Source of the DNA: Streptomyces gobiensis
GTDB lineage: Bacteria > Actinomycetota > Actinomycetes > Streptomycetales > Streptomycetaceae
NCBI RefSeq assembly: GCF_021216675.1
Contig: NZ_CP086120.1
Location: 62,001 to 126,000 of the forward strand
Length of the DNA: 64,000 bases
Direction of reading: 5' to 3'
Shown in pieces: positions 8,755-16,678 of the stretch. Under the pieces are notes generated by a model. It searched no databases, was not told where the DNA came from, and saw only the letters and a program-made list of their open reading frames with translations. Position 1 is the stretch's first letter. Each line of letters opens with the position of its first letter. Position numbers and translations under genes: made by a program.

Positions 8755-9810
8755 TCAGAGACCGTTCACGCGGGCTTCCCTGGCGACGCCCAGCGGGCTG
8801 ACAGCCGCTGTGACGGTCCGGGTCCTGCGGCACGCCCTGGTCTGGCGACGCCGCGCCTGGGCCAGCAACCGCCTGCCGCGCAGGGTCATCTCCAGCTCAA
8901 ACCGGGTGCGTGGATCCCTTAACGCGGAGCCGAAGAGCTTCTCGATCTGCCGCAGCCGGTACCGGACGGTCTGCGGATGCACCTGCAGGGTCCGGGCCGC
9001 CTCCGGGGCTCCCCCGCCCTCCAGCCAGGCCAGCAAGGTCACTTCGAGCCGTTCGCTCTGTCGCGGTGTCAGCTCATCCAGCGGCTTCAGCCAACGGGAG
9101 GACAGCGCCCGGGTGAGGGACTCATCCTGCAGCAGCAGAAGCATCGTGAGGTGGTCGTCAACGAAGACCACCTGGGTGTCGAGGCCGCTGATCGCGGGGG
9201 TGAGAGCGAGCAGGCGGCGCGCCCAACGCAGTGAGGAGACGGTGTCACTGAGCGGTACGGGGTGGCCTATCGCGGCGGTCCGGCCGCGCAGAACACCTTC
9301 CAGGGTGCCACGGGTGTCGTCACCCTGTTCCGGGACGATCAGGCAGGTCTCGCCATCGGCCAGGCTGACCAGGGTGTCTCCGAGCGCGGCCGCCAGCTGG
9401 GCGGCCTCGCCCGGTGAGCCGAGAACGACGGCCCGCACCGTCTCGGGCAGCGGCCACCGGGCGGCGCGGGCGAGTTCGGCCAGGGAGAGCTCGGGGGCAC
9501 CGGGGTCACCGGTGAGGGCCGCGAAGAGGTGCCGGCGTGCGCGGTCAATGGGGACCGCGGCGGCAACGGGCGATTTCGGGTTCTCCTCGCGCTCCGTTGC
9601 CCGCTGGTAGCCGAGTGCTTTCAACAGGGCTTGTTCTACGGCACACTTCGCATCTTCGCGCTTGATTTCTACCGGAGCATGAGAAAACTCCGGAATGCCA
9701 CGCTGCAGGGACTCAACCACTTGGTCGACGATCGTGGGGAGTTCCTTTCTGAGAACGCGCGTCCACTCACCTCGGGGGCGCGGCCAGATGCGGTTCAGCA
9801 GTTCAGACAT
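8755..9810 (-). CDS. PucR-type helix-turn-helix transcriptional regulator
   Basis: This 351-residue regulator has the C-terminal PucR_HTH signature (LLAWLEGGGAPEAARTLQVHPQTVRYRLRQIEKLFG, about residues 270-305, discussed as one helix-turn-helix) behind a long sensory region without recognised ligand motifs. The ATG at 9810 was preferred over the ATG at 9849 because GAGG lies 5 nt upstream. It is divergent from the redox locus starting near 10124 with about 310 nt between, so it is the natural candidate regulator of that locus. Its 5' leader contains two neighbouring hairpins. Confidence 0.85.
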   Translation of the reverse strand: MSELLNRIWPRPRGEWTRVLRKELPTIVDQVVESLQRGIPEFSHAPVEIKREDAKCAVEQALLKALGYQRATEREENPKSPVAAAVPIDRARRHLFAALTGDPGAPELSLAELARAARWPLPETVRAVVLGSPGEAAQLAAALGDTLVSLADGETCLIVPEQGDDTRGTLEGVLRGRTAAIGHPVPLSDTVSSLRWARRLLALTPAISGLDTQVVFVDDHLTMLLLLQDESLTRALSSRWLKPLDELTPRQSERLEVTLLAWLEGGGAPEAARTLQVHPQTVRYRLRQIEKLFGSALRDPRTRFELEMTLRGRRLLAQARRRQTRACRRTRTVTAAVSPLGVAREARVNGL

Positions 9811-10123
9811 CTTTACCTCGTTCCTGCCGGGGGTGGGCCTGCCCGACATGCGGAGGACAGGCCCGTGGAGGTTTGCGTCCCTCGCCAGCCCCTGAGTAGC
9901 ACGGGAGTTGAGGGTCCTCCAGCGCCCTCCCGGATGGAGGGCGCCTCTGCCCGAGTCGCATGAGGGGCGCGACTCGGACCGCCTGGAGGGGCATCATCCG
10001 CAGCTGTGGAGCGCGTCGGCGATGCCAGTACAGGAATTTGTCACAGCACGATAAATCTTATGAAGATCTTGCGAAGTTCAGCGATGCTTCTGCACCCCGA
10101 CCACCGCTCTTTGGTCGCGCAAA
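9811..10123. other. 313-nt divergent intergenic region with AT-richer promoter-like core
   Basis: Besides the two hairpins, the part at 10036-10090 is clearly less GC-rich than its surroundings and holds TTGTCA (10038-10043) and TATGAA (10059-10064) with a 15-nt spacer, a weak candidate promoter for the redox locus. No small gene was seen. Confidence 0.35.
9922..9976. promoter_or_regulatory. Two adjacent hairpins in the PucR/redox divergent region
   Basis: The first is GCGCCCTCC (9922-9930) with GGAGGGCGC (9936-9944), a 5-nt loop. The second is CGAGTCGC (9952-9959) with GCGACTCG (9969-9976), a 9-nt loop. Both arms are perfect. They lie in the likely 5' leader of the PucR gene (minus) or upstream of the redox promoter (plus), so they may be operators or leader structures. 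Confidence 0.45.
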
Positions 10124-10993
10124 GTGGAGACGGCGACACCGGTCGTTACCGGTCACACCGATACCAGAGCTTTGCGAATTTCGACCGATGCCGAGCGCTT
10201 GACCGGTGTTCGGCAACTGCCCGATCGGGAGGCTTTGTTGTCTCTGTCATCTCCACCCTCGCCACCAGCACCATCACCTTCGCCGCCCCCGGTGATCAAC
10301 CACTCGCGCAGAACGCGGCGGGTGCGGATCTCCAGGCGGCGCGCCGGAATCCACCTCTTCGGCGGCCGCCCCATCGGGGTACGTCACGGCCTGGGTCTGA
10401 CGGTCTTGCTGGCCCTGCTGGTCGCGGGTGGTGCGGGGGTCTTCCAGCGGACATGGGAGTTCCTTGACTTCGGCGCCGGTGTGCTGGCGCTCGTTTCGCT
10501 CACCGCCACCGTGCTGTGGGGACTGGCCGCGACCGACCGGCTGCTGCTGGACTCCAGTCACCGGCTGCTCGCCCAGGGCGTGCACCGTGGGCTGGCCGTC
10601 GCGGGCCTCGGGTTCCTCGCACTGCATATCTGCGTGAAGGTCGCCGAGAGCCAGGCGAGCGCGGCGGCGATCGTCATGCCGTTCGCTGACCCGGCGCGAC
10701 CGGTCCTGATCGGTCTGGGCACCGTGGGTGCGTATCTTTTTCTGGCGGTGGCGCTGACCGGTGCGGTCCGCAGCGTCTTCGCTACCTCCGGGCGGTCCCG
10801 CTGGTGGCGCGCCCTGCATATGTGCGCGTATCCCGCCTGGGCGGTCTCGCTGGTGCACGGTCTGAAGGCGGGCCGGGCGGCGAGTGGTTGGGTGACCGCC
10901 GCGTACATCCTGTGCCTGCTCGGGGTCGCCGCCGCGCTCATGACGCGGGTCGCCGTCCGGCGCCGCAGCTCCTCCGGGGGCATGCGCGGGTGA
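10124..10993 (+). CDS. Membrane b-type cytochrome / ferric-reductase-like transmembrane protein
   Basis: An integral membrane protein with about six hydrophobic segments between residues 88 and 280. Histidines in or near helices (LLDSSHRLLAQGVH, GFLALHICVK, WRALHMCAYPAW, SLVHGLK) match the paired-His haem ligation of ferric-reductase-like/cytochrome b561-type proteins. It likely passes electrons across the membrane. The first 40-56 codons have low GC3 and no ribosome binding site at the GTG at 10124, so the true start may be a later one, for example GTG 10292. Its stop overlaps the start of the NuoF-like gene (GTGA at 10990-10993). Confidence 0.75.
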   Translation: METATPVVTGHTDTRALRISTDAERLTGVRQLPDREALLSLSSPPSPPAPSPSPPPVINHSRRTRRVRISRRRAGIHLFGGRPIGVRHGLGLTVLLALLVAGGAGVFQRTWEFLDFGAGVLALVSLTATVLWGLAATDRLLLDSSHRLLAQGVHRGLAVAGLGFLALHICVKVAESQASAAAIVMPFADPARPVLIGLGTVGAYLFLAVALTGAVRSVFATSGRSRWWRALHMCAYPAWAVSLVHGLKAGRAASGWVTAAYILCLLGVAAALMTRVAVRRRSSSGGMRG

Positions 10994-12516
10994 ACGCCAA
11001 GCAGGCCAGGAACGACGCGGTCCCCACCCTCGCTTCCGTCGGCCCCCCGCGGCTGCTGGCGGGGCTGGACAAGGCGGTGCGGCTGGACCGGGTCACGCAT
11101 CTGACCGTCCACGGTTCGCTGCCGATGCCGCGCGCCGAGGAGCTGGTGGAGCTCGCCCAGAACATCGACCTGCGCGGACGCGGCGGGGCGGGCTTCCCGT
11201 TCGCCCGGAAGCTGCAGTCCGTGATCGATTCCGCCCGCCGCCGGGACGGGCGTACAGCTGTGGTCGTCAACGGCAGTGAGGGCGAGCCAAGCTGTCTCAA
11301 GGACACCGCGCTGCTGCTGAACGTCCCGCATCTGGTGCTGGACGGAGCCGTGCTGTCCGCCGTTGCACTGGGCGCCGAAGAGGTACGCGTGGGGGTGACC
11401 CGCGTCGATGTCGAGCGCTCGGTACGGGCCGCCATTGAGGAACGCGGCCCCGGCCTGCCGCGTATCCAGGTGACACGGCTGCCCGAACGCTTTGTCACCG
11501 GCGAGAGCACGGCGATGACCAACGGATTGAACCAGGGCAACGCGCTGCCCTCGGGCCGCAAGATCCGCACCAGCGACAGCGGGCTGGGCGGCCTGCCCAC
11601 GCTGTTCTCCAACACCGAGACCTACGCTCAGCTCGCCGTCGCCGCCCGGCTGGGGGCCCTGGACTACCGTGCGACCGGTCTGCCCAGTGAGCCCGGCACG
11701 GTCCTGCTGACCGTCTCCGGAGCCCGGGTGATCGAGACACCGACCGGGGTGCCGCTGCCGTACATCCTCCAGCTGTGCGGCTCCGACGCCGGGCAGGGTG
11801 TGCTGACCGGCGGCTACCACGGTGGCTGGCTGACGCCGCAGGCCGCCTCGTCGGCTCTCGTCTCCCGGGAGTCCCTGGCCGCCGCCGGTTCCGGGCTGGG
11901 GGCGGGCGCGGTACTTCCGCTGCCCGGCACCACCTGCCCGGTCGGCGAGACGGTACGGGTCGCCCGCTGGATGGCCCGGGAGTCAGCCGGCCAGTGCGGA
12001 CCCTGCGTGCTGGGGCTGCCCGCGCTCGCCGACGCTCTGGAACGGGCCGCCCGTGGCGGCGGCCGGTCGGCGCTCGACACCATCCGGATGCGCATCAACA
12101 CCGTGACCGGGCGCGGCGCCTGCAGCCACCCCGACGGCACCTCCCGCTTTGTGGAAGGGGCGCTGAACGCGTTCCCCGAGCACTTCATGGAGCACGCCCT
12201 CGGCCAGGACTGCGGGCTGCCGGTCACCGGGGCACTCCCCGTGCCCGTGGAGCCAGCCGCCCAGCTCGCGCTGCCCCCGGGCCCGGGCTCGGGCGGCGAC
12301 AAGGACTCCGAGCGGCTGGTCGTGGACTGGACGCTGTGCCAGGGGCACGGGCTGTGCGCCGACATCGTCCCCCATGTGATCCAGCTCGGCCCGGACGGCT
12401 ACCCCGAGCGGGCCGTGGCACATGTGCCCGGACGGCTGCGGCAGCAGGCGCTCCGCGCGGTGCGCCGCTGCCCGGCCTTGGCCCTGCGGATCCAGGAGTC
12501 CGCTTCTCGCTCCTGA
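10990..12516 (+). CDS. NuoF-like flavoprotein fused to a ferredoxin domain
   Basis: This 508-residue protein resembles the NADH-binding subunit NuoF of complex I. It has the glycine-rich GRGGAGFPFARKL (about residue 59) and the FMN/NAD motif NGSEGEPSCLKD (about residue 95). The iron-sulfur segment ESAGQCGPC (residues 331-339) plus Cys378 corresponds to the N3-type cluster, but the first of the four expected cysteines is Ala333. A C-terminal ferredoxin (about 435-508) has CxxHxxC and a distal Cys-Pro. Together with the coupled membrane cytochrome it could move electrons from NAD(P)H or a quinol to the lipoprotein outside, an inference from context. Confidence 0.8.
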   Translation: MNAKQARNDAVPTLASVGPPRLLAGLDKAVRLDRVTHLTVHGSLPMPRAEELVELAQNIDLRGRGGAGFPFARKLQSVIDSARRRDGRTAVVVNGSEGEPSCLKDTALLLNVPHLVLDGAVLSAVALGAEEVRVGVTRVDVERSVRAAIEERGPGLPRIQVTRLPERFVTGESTAMTNGLNQGNALPSGRKIRTSDSGLGGLPTLFSNTETYAQLAVAARLGALDYRATGLPSEPGTVLLTVSGARVIETPTGVPLPYILQLCGSDAGQGVLTGGYHGGWLTPQAASSALVSRESLAAAGSGLGAGAVLPLPGTTCPVGETVRVARWMARESAGQCGPCVLGLPALADALERAARGGGRSALDTIRMRINTVTGRGACSHPDGTSRFVEGALNAFPEHFMEHALGQDCGLPVTGALPVPVEPAAQLALPPGPGSGGDKDSERLVVDWTLCQGHGLCADIVPHVIQLGPDGYPERAVAHVPGRLRQQALRAVRRCPALALRIQESASRS

Positions 12517-12522
12517 ACGACC

Positions 12523-12568
12523 GGTGCACGACCCGGGCCTGACCGGGCCTGACCGCTCGGTCGTGCAC
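12523..12568. terminator. Hairpin after the NuoF-like gene
   Basis: GTGCACGACC (12524-12533) pairs with GGTCGTGCAC (12559-12568); the loop contains a direct duplication of GGGCCTGACC. It probably ends or weakens the transcript before the lipoprotein gene. Confidence 0.5.
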
Positions 12569-12692
12569 ACCTCGTCGTGCTCCGTCGTTACCGTGTAACA
12601 ACTCCCGATGGGTTGAACGCCACTGCTCCGACCTCCGTATTTCAGCGACAACGGCGGAAGAACCGCCGTAGATGGCGAATGAAGGAGCGGTC

Positions 12693-13703
12693 ATGAAAAA
12701 TCGGCGTCATACGGCGGCGGCCAGTGCGGTTGTTGTCGCGGCGGCCATGGTGCTGACAGCGGCCTGCGGCGGTAGCGACTCGTCCGAGCAGAAGAGCGAC
12801 GTGCAGCCCGCGGGCGACAGTTCATCGCTGGCCCCCGGTTACGGCTCGGATGGCGCCGACAACGCACAGCCCAGCGAGGATCAGCAGGGCGAGGCGGCCG
12901 GGACACTGGCGCTGCGCGATGTACCGGAGCTGGGTCAAGTGGTCACCGACAGCTCGGGGCTGACGCTCTACCGCTTCGACAAGGACAGCGCTGAGCCGCC
13001 CAAGTCCAACTGCGAAGGCGACTGCGCCACAGCATGGCCCGCCGTACCGGCGGACGACGCCAAGGCCGCCGCTGGAGTTGACTCGGAGCTGCTGGGCGAG
13101 GTGGAGCGGTCGGACGGCACCTCACAGCTCACGCTCGGCGGCTGGCCGGTGTACCGCTACGCCAAGGACAACGCGGCCGGGGACACCAACGGGCATGGGG
13201 TGGGCGGCACCTGGCACGCGCTGGCCGCCGATGGGGGCAAGGCCGAGAAGGGGAAGGCGGAAGGCGGCAAGGGACAGGACAAGGGCAACGGCAAGGGTGA
13301 GGGCGGGAGCGCGCCCGCCGGGAACGGCGCTGAGCTCTCGGCCGTCGAGGATCCGGAGCTCGGCTCGATCGTGACCGACGCACAGGGCAGGACGCTCTAC
13401 CGTTTCGACAAGGACTCCGCCTGGCCGATGAAGTCCAACTGCACCGGCGCGTGCCTGGAGACCTGGAAGCCCGCCAAGATGGTCGACAAGAACTCGGTCA
13501 GCGGAGTGGCTGCGAAGGATGTCATCGAGTTCAACCGGCCCGACGGCACCAAGCAGCTGACCATCGACTGCTGGCCGCTCTACTGGTACACCGGCGACGA
13601 GGAGCCCGGCGACACCAACGGGCATGGTGTGGGCGGCACCTGGCACGCCGTCACGCCCGAGGGCAAGAAGGCCAGGAAGGCCGCCAGCGCTGCCGGATCC
13701 TGA
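12693..13703 (+). CDS. SCO0930-type lipoprotein with two secreted repeats
   Basis: A 336-residue lipoprotein with a signal peptide ending in the lipobox LTAAC (Cys about residue 25). The mature part contains two copies of the secreted repeat family PF03640 (about residues 75-185 and 220-330). Each copy has LYRFDKDS, SNCxGxC, a W-P-VYRY/LYWY segment and DTNGHGVGGTWHA. A Lys/Gly-rich linker separates them. The ATG at 12693 follows AAGGAG by 7 nt. The conserved Cys pairs and His suggest a redox or metal role in the cell wall, but the biochemical function is not established. It follows the membrane cytochrome and flavoprotein genes and likely works with them. Confidence 0.85.
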   Translation: MKNRRHTAAASAVVVAAAMVLTAACGGSDSSEQKSDVQPAGDSSSLAPGYGSDGADNAQPSEDQQGEAAGTLALRDVPELGQVVTDSSGLTLYRFDKDSAEPPKSNCEGDCATAWPAVPADDAKAAAGVDSELLGEVERSDGTSQLTLGGWPVYRYAKDNAAGDTNGHGVGGTWHALAADGGKAEKGKAEGGKGQDKGNGKGEGGSAPAGNGAELSAVEDPELGSIVTDAQGRTLYRFDKDSAWPMKSNCTGACLETWKPAKMVDKNSVSGVAAKDVIEFNRPDGTKQLTIDCWPLYWYTGDEEPGDTNGHGVGGTWHAVTPEGKKARKAASAAGS

Positions 13704-13760
13704 TGGCACGCGATCTCGCGCGCGGAGGCGCGGGCGGTGGAGAGTCTCAGACAGTGCCGC

Positions 13761-13792
13761 GACGGGCGGTGGCGTGCGGGCCACCGCCCGTC
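13761..13792. terminator. Bidirectional terminator between lipoprotein and acyl-CoA dehydrogenase genes
   Basis: A perfect 13-bp stem (13761-13773 with 13780-13792) and a 6-nt loop lie between convergent genes. Confidence 0.8.
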
Positions 13793-13799
13793 CGGGCTG

Positions 13800-14972
13800 T
13801 CAGCGTGATTCCGGGCCCGCGAGCTGGCGGGCGATGACGACCCGCTGAATCTGGTTGGTGCCTTCGACGATCTGGAGCATTTTGGCCTCGCGCATATAGC
13901 GCTCGGTGGGGAAGTCGGCGGTGTAGCCGTATCCACCCAGCAGCTGGACCGCGTCGGTGGTGACGCGCATGGCGGCGTCGGTACAGAAGAGCTTGGCCAT
14001 GGCCGCCTGCTGCCCGAACGGCTGTCCGGCGTCCCGTCGCCGGGCGGCGGCGAGGTAGAGGGCCCGGCCGGCCTCGATCTGGGTGGCCATATCGGCGAGC
14101 ATGAAGCGCAGCCCCTGGAAGTCGGCGATGGGGCGGCCGAACTGCTCGCGGCCCGCGGTGTAGGCGAGTGCCTCGTCTAGGGCGGCCTGGGCGATACCGA
14201 TACCGCAGGCGGCGATGCCCAGGCGCCCGGAGTCGAGGGCCGCGAGTGCGACGGCGAAGCCCTGGCCCTCGTCCCCGATACGGCGGGAGTCGGGGACCCG
14301 TACACCGTCAAAGTGGAGTTGGGCGGTGGGCGAGCCCTTCATGCCCATCTTGCGTTCGGGCGGGGCGGCGGTCAGCCCATCGGCGTCGCCGGGGACGAGA
14401 AAGGCGGTGATACCGCGGGCGCCCTGGCCTCCGGTGCGGGCGAGGACGGTATAGAAGTCGGCGATGCCGCCATGGGTGATCCAGGCCTTGGTGCCCTCGA
14501 TGACCCAGTGATCGCCGTCCCGGGTGGCCCGGGTGCGCATGGAGGCGGCATCGGAGCCGGAGGCCGGTTCGGAGAGACAGTACGCGCCGAGGAGGCCACC
14601 GCCGAGCATGCCGGGAAGGTGCTCGGCCTGCTGCTCCTTGGAGCCGAACGCGGCCAGGGCATGACAGGCCAGGGTGTGGACGCTGACGCCGAGGCCCACG
14701 GTGAGGCGGGCGGCGGCGAGTTCTTCGAGTACCTGGAGATAGACCTCGTAGGGCTGGTCACCGCCGCCGTACTCCTCGGGGTAGGGCAGGGCGAGCAGTC
14801 CGGATTCAGACAGCAGGGAGAAGATCTCACGCGGGAAGCGTCCGGCTTCCTCCTCCTCGGCCGCGGTCGGCTTGATCTCGCCCTGGACCACTTCACGTAC
14901 GAGAGCCAGGAGATCTCTGGCTTCCTCCGTGGGCAGCTGGCGGTCCACCGGCTGGGGGCCGTAGTCGGGCAT
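13800..14972 (-). CDS. Acyl-CoA dehydrogenase
   Basis: This is a 390-residue flavoenzyme that introduces a trans-2,3 double bond into acyl-CoA esters. Typical features are visible: CLSEPASGSDAASMRTRA (first family signature), WITHGGIADFYTVLART, QFGRPIADFQGLRFMLADM, and the C-terminal signature QLLGGYGYTADFPTERYMREAK with EGTNQIQRVVIAR. The ATG at 14972 was chosen since GGAGGAG lies about 10 nt upstream; the longer frame is not supported. Length is normal for the family. Substrate chain type cannot be told. The gene lies 284 nt downstream of the TetR gene on the same strand. Confidence 0.9.
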   Translation of the reverse strand: MPDYGPQPVDRQLPTEEARDLLALVREVVQGEIKPTAAEEEEAGRFPREIFSLLSESGLLALPYPEEYGGGDQPYEVYLQVLEELAAARLTVGLGVSVHTLACHALAAFGSKEQQAEHLPGMLGGGLLGAYCLSEPASGSDAASMRTRATRDGDHWVIEGTKAWITHGGIADFYTVLARTGGQGARGITAFLVPGDADGLTAAPPERKMGMKGSPTAQLHFDGVRVPDSRRIGDEGQGFAVALAALDSGRLGIAACGIGIAQAALDEALAYTAGREQFGRPIADFQGLRFMLADMATQIEAGRALYLAAARRRDAGQPFGQQAAMAKLFCTDAAMRVTTDAVQLLGGYGYTADFPTERYMREAKMLQIVEGTNQIQRVVIARQLAGPESR

Positions 14973-15190
14973 CGCGGCGCTCTCCTCCCTTGTCGGGCGC
15001 TGCGGCGACGAGCGCTCGGGGTGTGGCGGCGCCGCCGGGATGTACTGACCCAGCCGATGCTGCCTCCTCGGGTCTCGAGGGCGGCTGACCAGCGGCTGTG
15101 GCGGATTGAGTATGCCTGATCGGCCGCTCCCCGTCACGGGCCAATGGCTGTGACGTGGACTGGAGAGAAATCGGTTCGACCCCTTGAGGC

Positions 15191-15206
15191 ACTGGTCTAG
15201 TCCTCC
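15191..15206. promoter_or_regulatory. DasR-box (dre)-like sequence
   Basis: ACTGGTCTAGTCCTCC matches 13 of 16 positions of the dre consensus ACTGGTCTAGACCACT as I remember it. It lies between the TetR stop and the acyl-CoA dehydrogenase start, about 220 nt before the latter. The left half is perfect and the right half degenerate, so occupancy is uncertain. Confidence 0.3.
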
Positions 15207-15256
15207 TGGTGTTTCCCCGTGCGCTGGGACGGCTTCCGCAGAGACCGCAGCACGCC

Positions 15257-15913
15257 TCAGCTGTCTTCGGGGACGGGCGCGGGGCAGCTCGGCTCGAAGT
15301 CCCCGATGGCCCGCAGGGTGTCGCGGAGCATACGCACCAACAGCTCACGGACCGTGTCGCGGTCCAGCTCCTGGTGCTCGAGCCAGTCGAGGGTGACGCC
15401 CTCGACGCAGGACAGCCAGCCGACCAGGGCCAGCCGGGCGATCAACGGGATATCAGAGCGCCCCCACGCCCCTTCGGCGATCGCGGTCAGCAGCTGCTCG
15501 CGCACATGGTCGCGGATGGCGAGCACCTCTGCGTCAAAGCCGACGCCGCCGGTGACGATCGTGCGGTAGGCGGCCTGATGGTGCTGGGCGTAACGCAGAT
15601 ATCCGTCGATGGTGCGGTGCACCCGCTCACGGCGGGGCAGATCGCTGCCCCCAGCGGCGCGGATGACCAGTTCGGCGACGGAGGCCTCGACGATGGCGAG
15701 GTAGTAGCCGCGTTTGCTCTTGAAGTAGTAGTAAATCAGCCCCTTCGCGACACCCGCGTGCCGGGCGATGTCATCCATGGACAGTGCGTCATAGGACGTA
15801 TCGGCGAACAGCCTCCGGCCGATCGCGATGAGTTCGGCGCGGCGCGCCTGGGAGCGCTCGGTATCCCGCGCGGCATGGACAGGACGTGCGCCGCGCTGTT
15901 GACTATTATTCAA
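15257..15913 (-). CDS. TetR-family transcriptional regulator
   Basis: About 218 residues. The N-terminal TetR DNA-binding domain is clear (RAELIAIGRRLFADTSYDAL, then MDDIARHAGVAKGLIYYYF), followed by an all-helical ligand domain. The start is uncertain: no ATG or GTG fits near the domain, and the TTG at 15913 (with AGGG about 8 nt upstream) gives a normal length. A 21-codon reading frame with a perfect Shine-Dalgarno ends 8 nt before this TTG and may drive reinitiation. The divergent DUF6230/DUF6114 genes are the likely targets. Confidence 0.85.
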   Translation of the reverse strand: MNNSQQRGARPVHAARDTERSQARRAELIAIGRRLFADTSYDALSMDDIARHAGVAKGLIYYYFKSKRGYYLAIVEASVAELVIRAAGGSDLPRRERVHRTIDGYLRYAQHHQAAYRTIVTGGVGFDAEVLAIRDHVREQLLTAIAEGAWGRSDIPLIARLALVGWLSCVEGVTLDWLEHQELDRDTVRELLVRMLRDTLRAIGDFEPSCPAPVPEDS

Positions 15914-15921
15914 AATCGGCC

Positions 15922-15987
15922 CTAGTCTCCAACTGCCGTGGGATTTCCGCAGTATGGCAGACACCCGCCAGCCGCGAATCCGCTCAT
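15922..15987 (-). CDS. Possible 21-residue leader ORF upstream of the TetR gene
   Basis: ATG at 15987-15985 has AGGAGG at a 6-nt spacing, the best ribosome binding site in this intergenic region. The frame encodes 21 residues beginning MSGFAAGGCLPYCGNP, with two cysteines, and ends in TAG 8 nt before the TTG start of the TetR gene. It could couple translation of the regulator. There is no independent evidence that the peptide is made. Confidence 0.4.
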   Translation of the reverse strand: MSGFAAGGCLPYCGNPTAVGD

Positions 15988-16057
15988 TCCGCACCTCCTG
16001 CACAGCCACGCCGCCGTACCCGCGGCTGCCTGCACCGCTGCTACCGGGGAGGAACCA

Positions 16058-16678
16058 GTGAGCAAGAGCAAGCGACGACACCGACTGCCCGAGGGCAGAA
16101 CTGCCTGGAAGAAGTCCGCGGCCGTGGCCGTGCCCGCGATCCTGGCCGTGGGAGTGATGGCCTCCGCGATGGCCGAGGGGGCGCTCGCCGCCTCCTTCGC
16201 GGTGTCCGGCACCAGCTTCCAGGTGTCCTCCGGTGAGCTGAGCAGCAAGGGCCTGGCCTCCTTTGTCGAGGTCGACCGCTCCGTCGACGGCAAGGAGCAT
16301 CCGGTCGCGCTGCTCGGTATCGGCGATGCCAAGCTGTCCGACATCTGCCAGGCCGCACCGGTCAAGACCCCGCTCGGCACCGTGGTGATCAAGCTGACAG
16401 CCGGTGGGGACGCGGGCAAGGTCACCGCGAGCAATCTCATCATCGATGGTGAGGACCTGGTCGGTGACGCGACCTTCGGCACCGCCCAGATCGGCCGCGA
16501 CGCGTCCACACTGAACCAGGTACCCGGAGTCAAGGGCCCGCCCGGGAAGTTCGGCCTCCAGGCCGGTGACATCACAGTGACGGAGGTGAGGTCGAACGCC
16601 TGGTCGGCCACGGGTGGGAACTTCCGGCTCCGGGGTCTGAAGCTCGATGTCAGCCTGGACGGCGACAAGTGCTTCTGA
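16058..16678 (+). CDS. DUF6230 family exported/membrane-anchored protein
   Basis: A 206-residue protein with a Lys/Arg-rich start, a single hydrophobic helix (about residues 20-45) and a mature domain beginning ASFAVSGTSFQVSS. It belongs to the DUF6230 family, which is nearly confined to streptomycetes and of unknown function. The GTG at 16058 follows GGGGAGG by 5 nt. The gene overlaps the following DUF6114 gene by 10 nt, so both are translated together. It is divergent from the TetR gene. Confidence 0.8.
   Translation: MSKSKRRHRLPEGRTAWKKSAAVAVPAILAVGVMASAMAEGALAASFAVSGTSFQVSSGELSSKGLASFVEVDRSVDGKEHPVALLGIGDAKLSDICQAAPVKTPLGTVVIKLTAGGDAGKVTASNLIIDGEDLVGDATFGTAQIGRDASTLNQVPGVKGPPGKFGLQAGDITVTEVRSNAWSATGGNFRLRGLKLDVSLDGDKCF

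Noticed and set aside
15164..15190. GGTTCGA resembling a tRNA T-loop
   Set aside because: Flanking bases do not form a T-stem and no acceptor partner was found.
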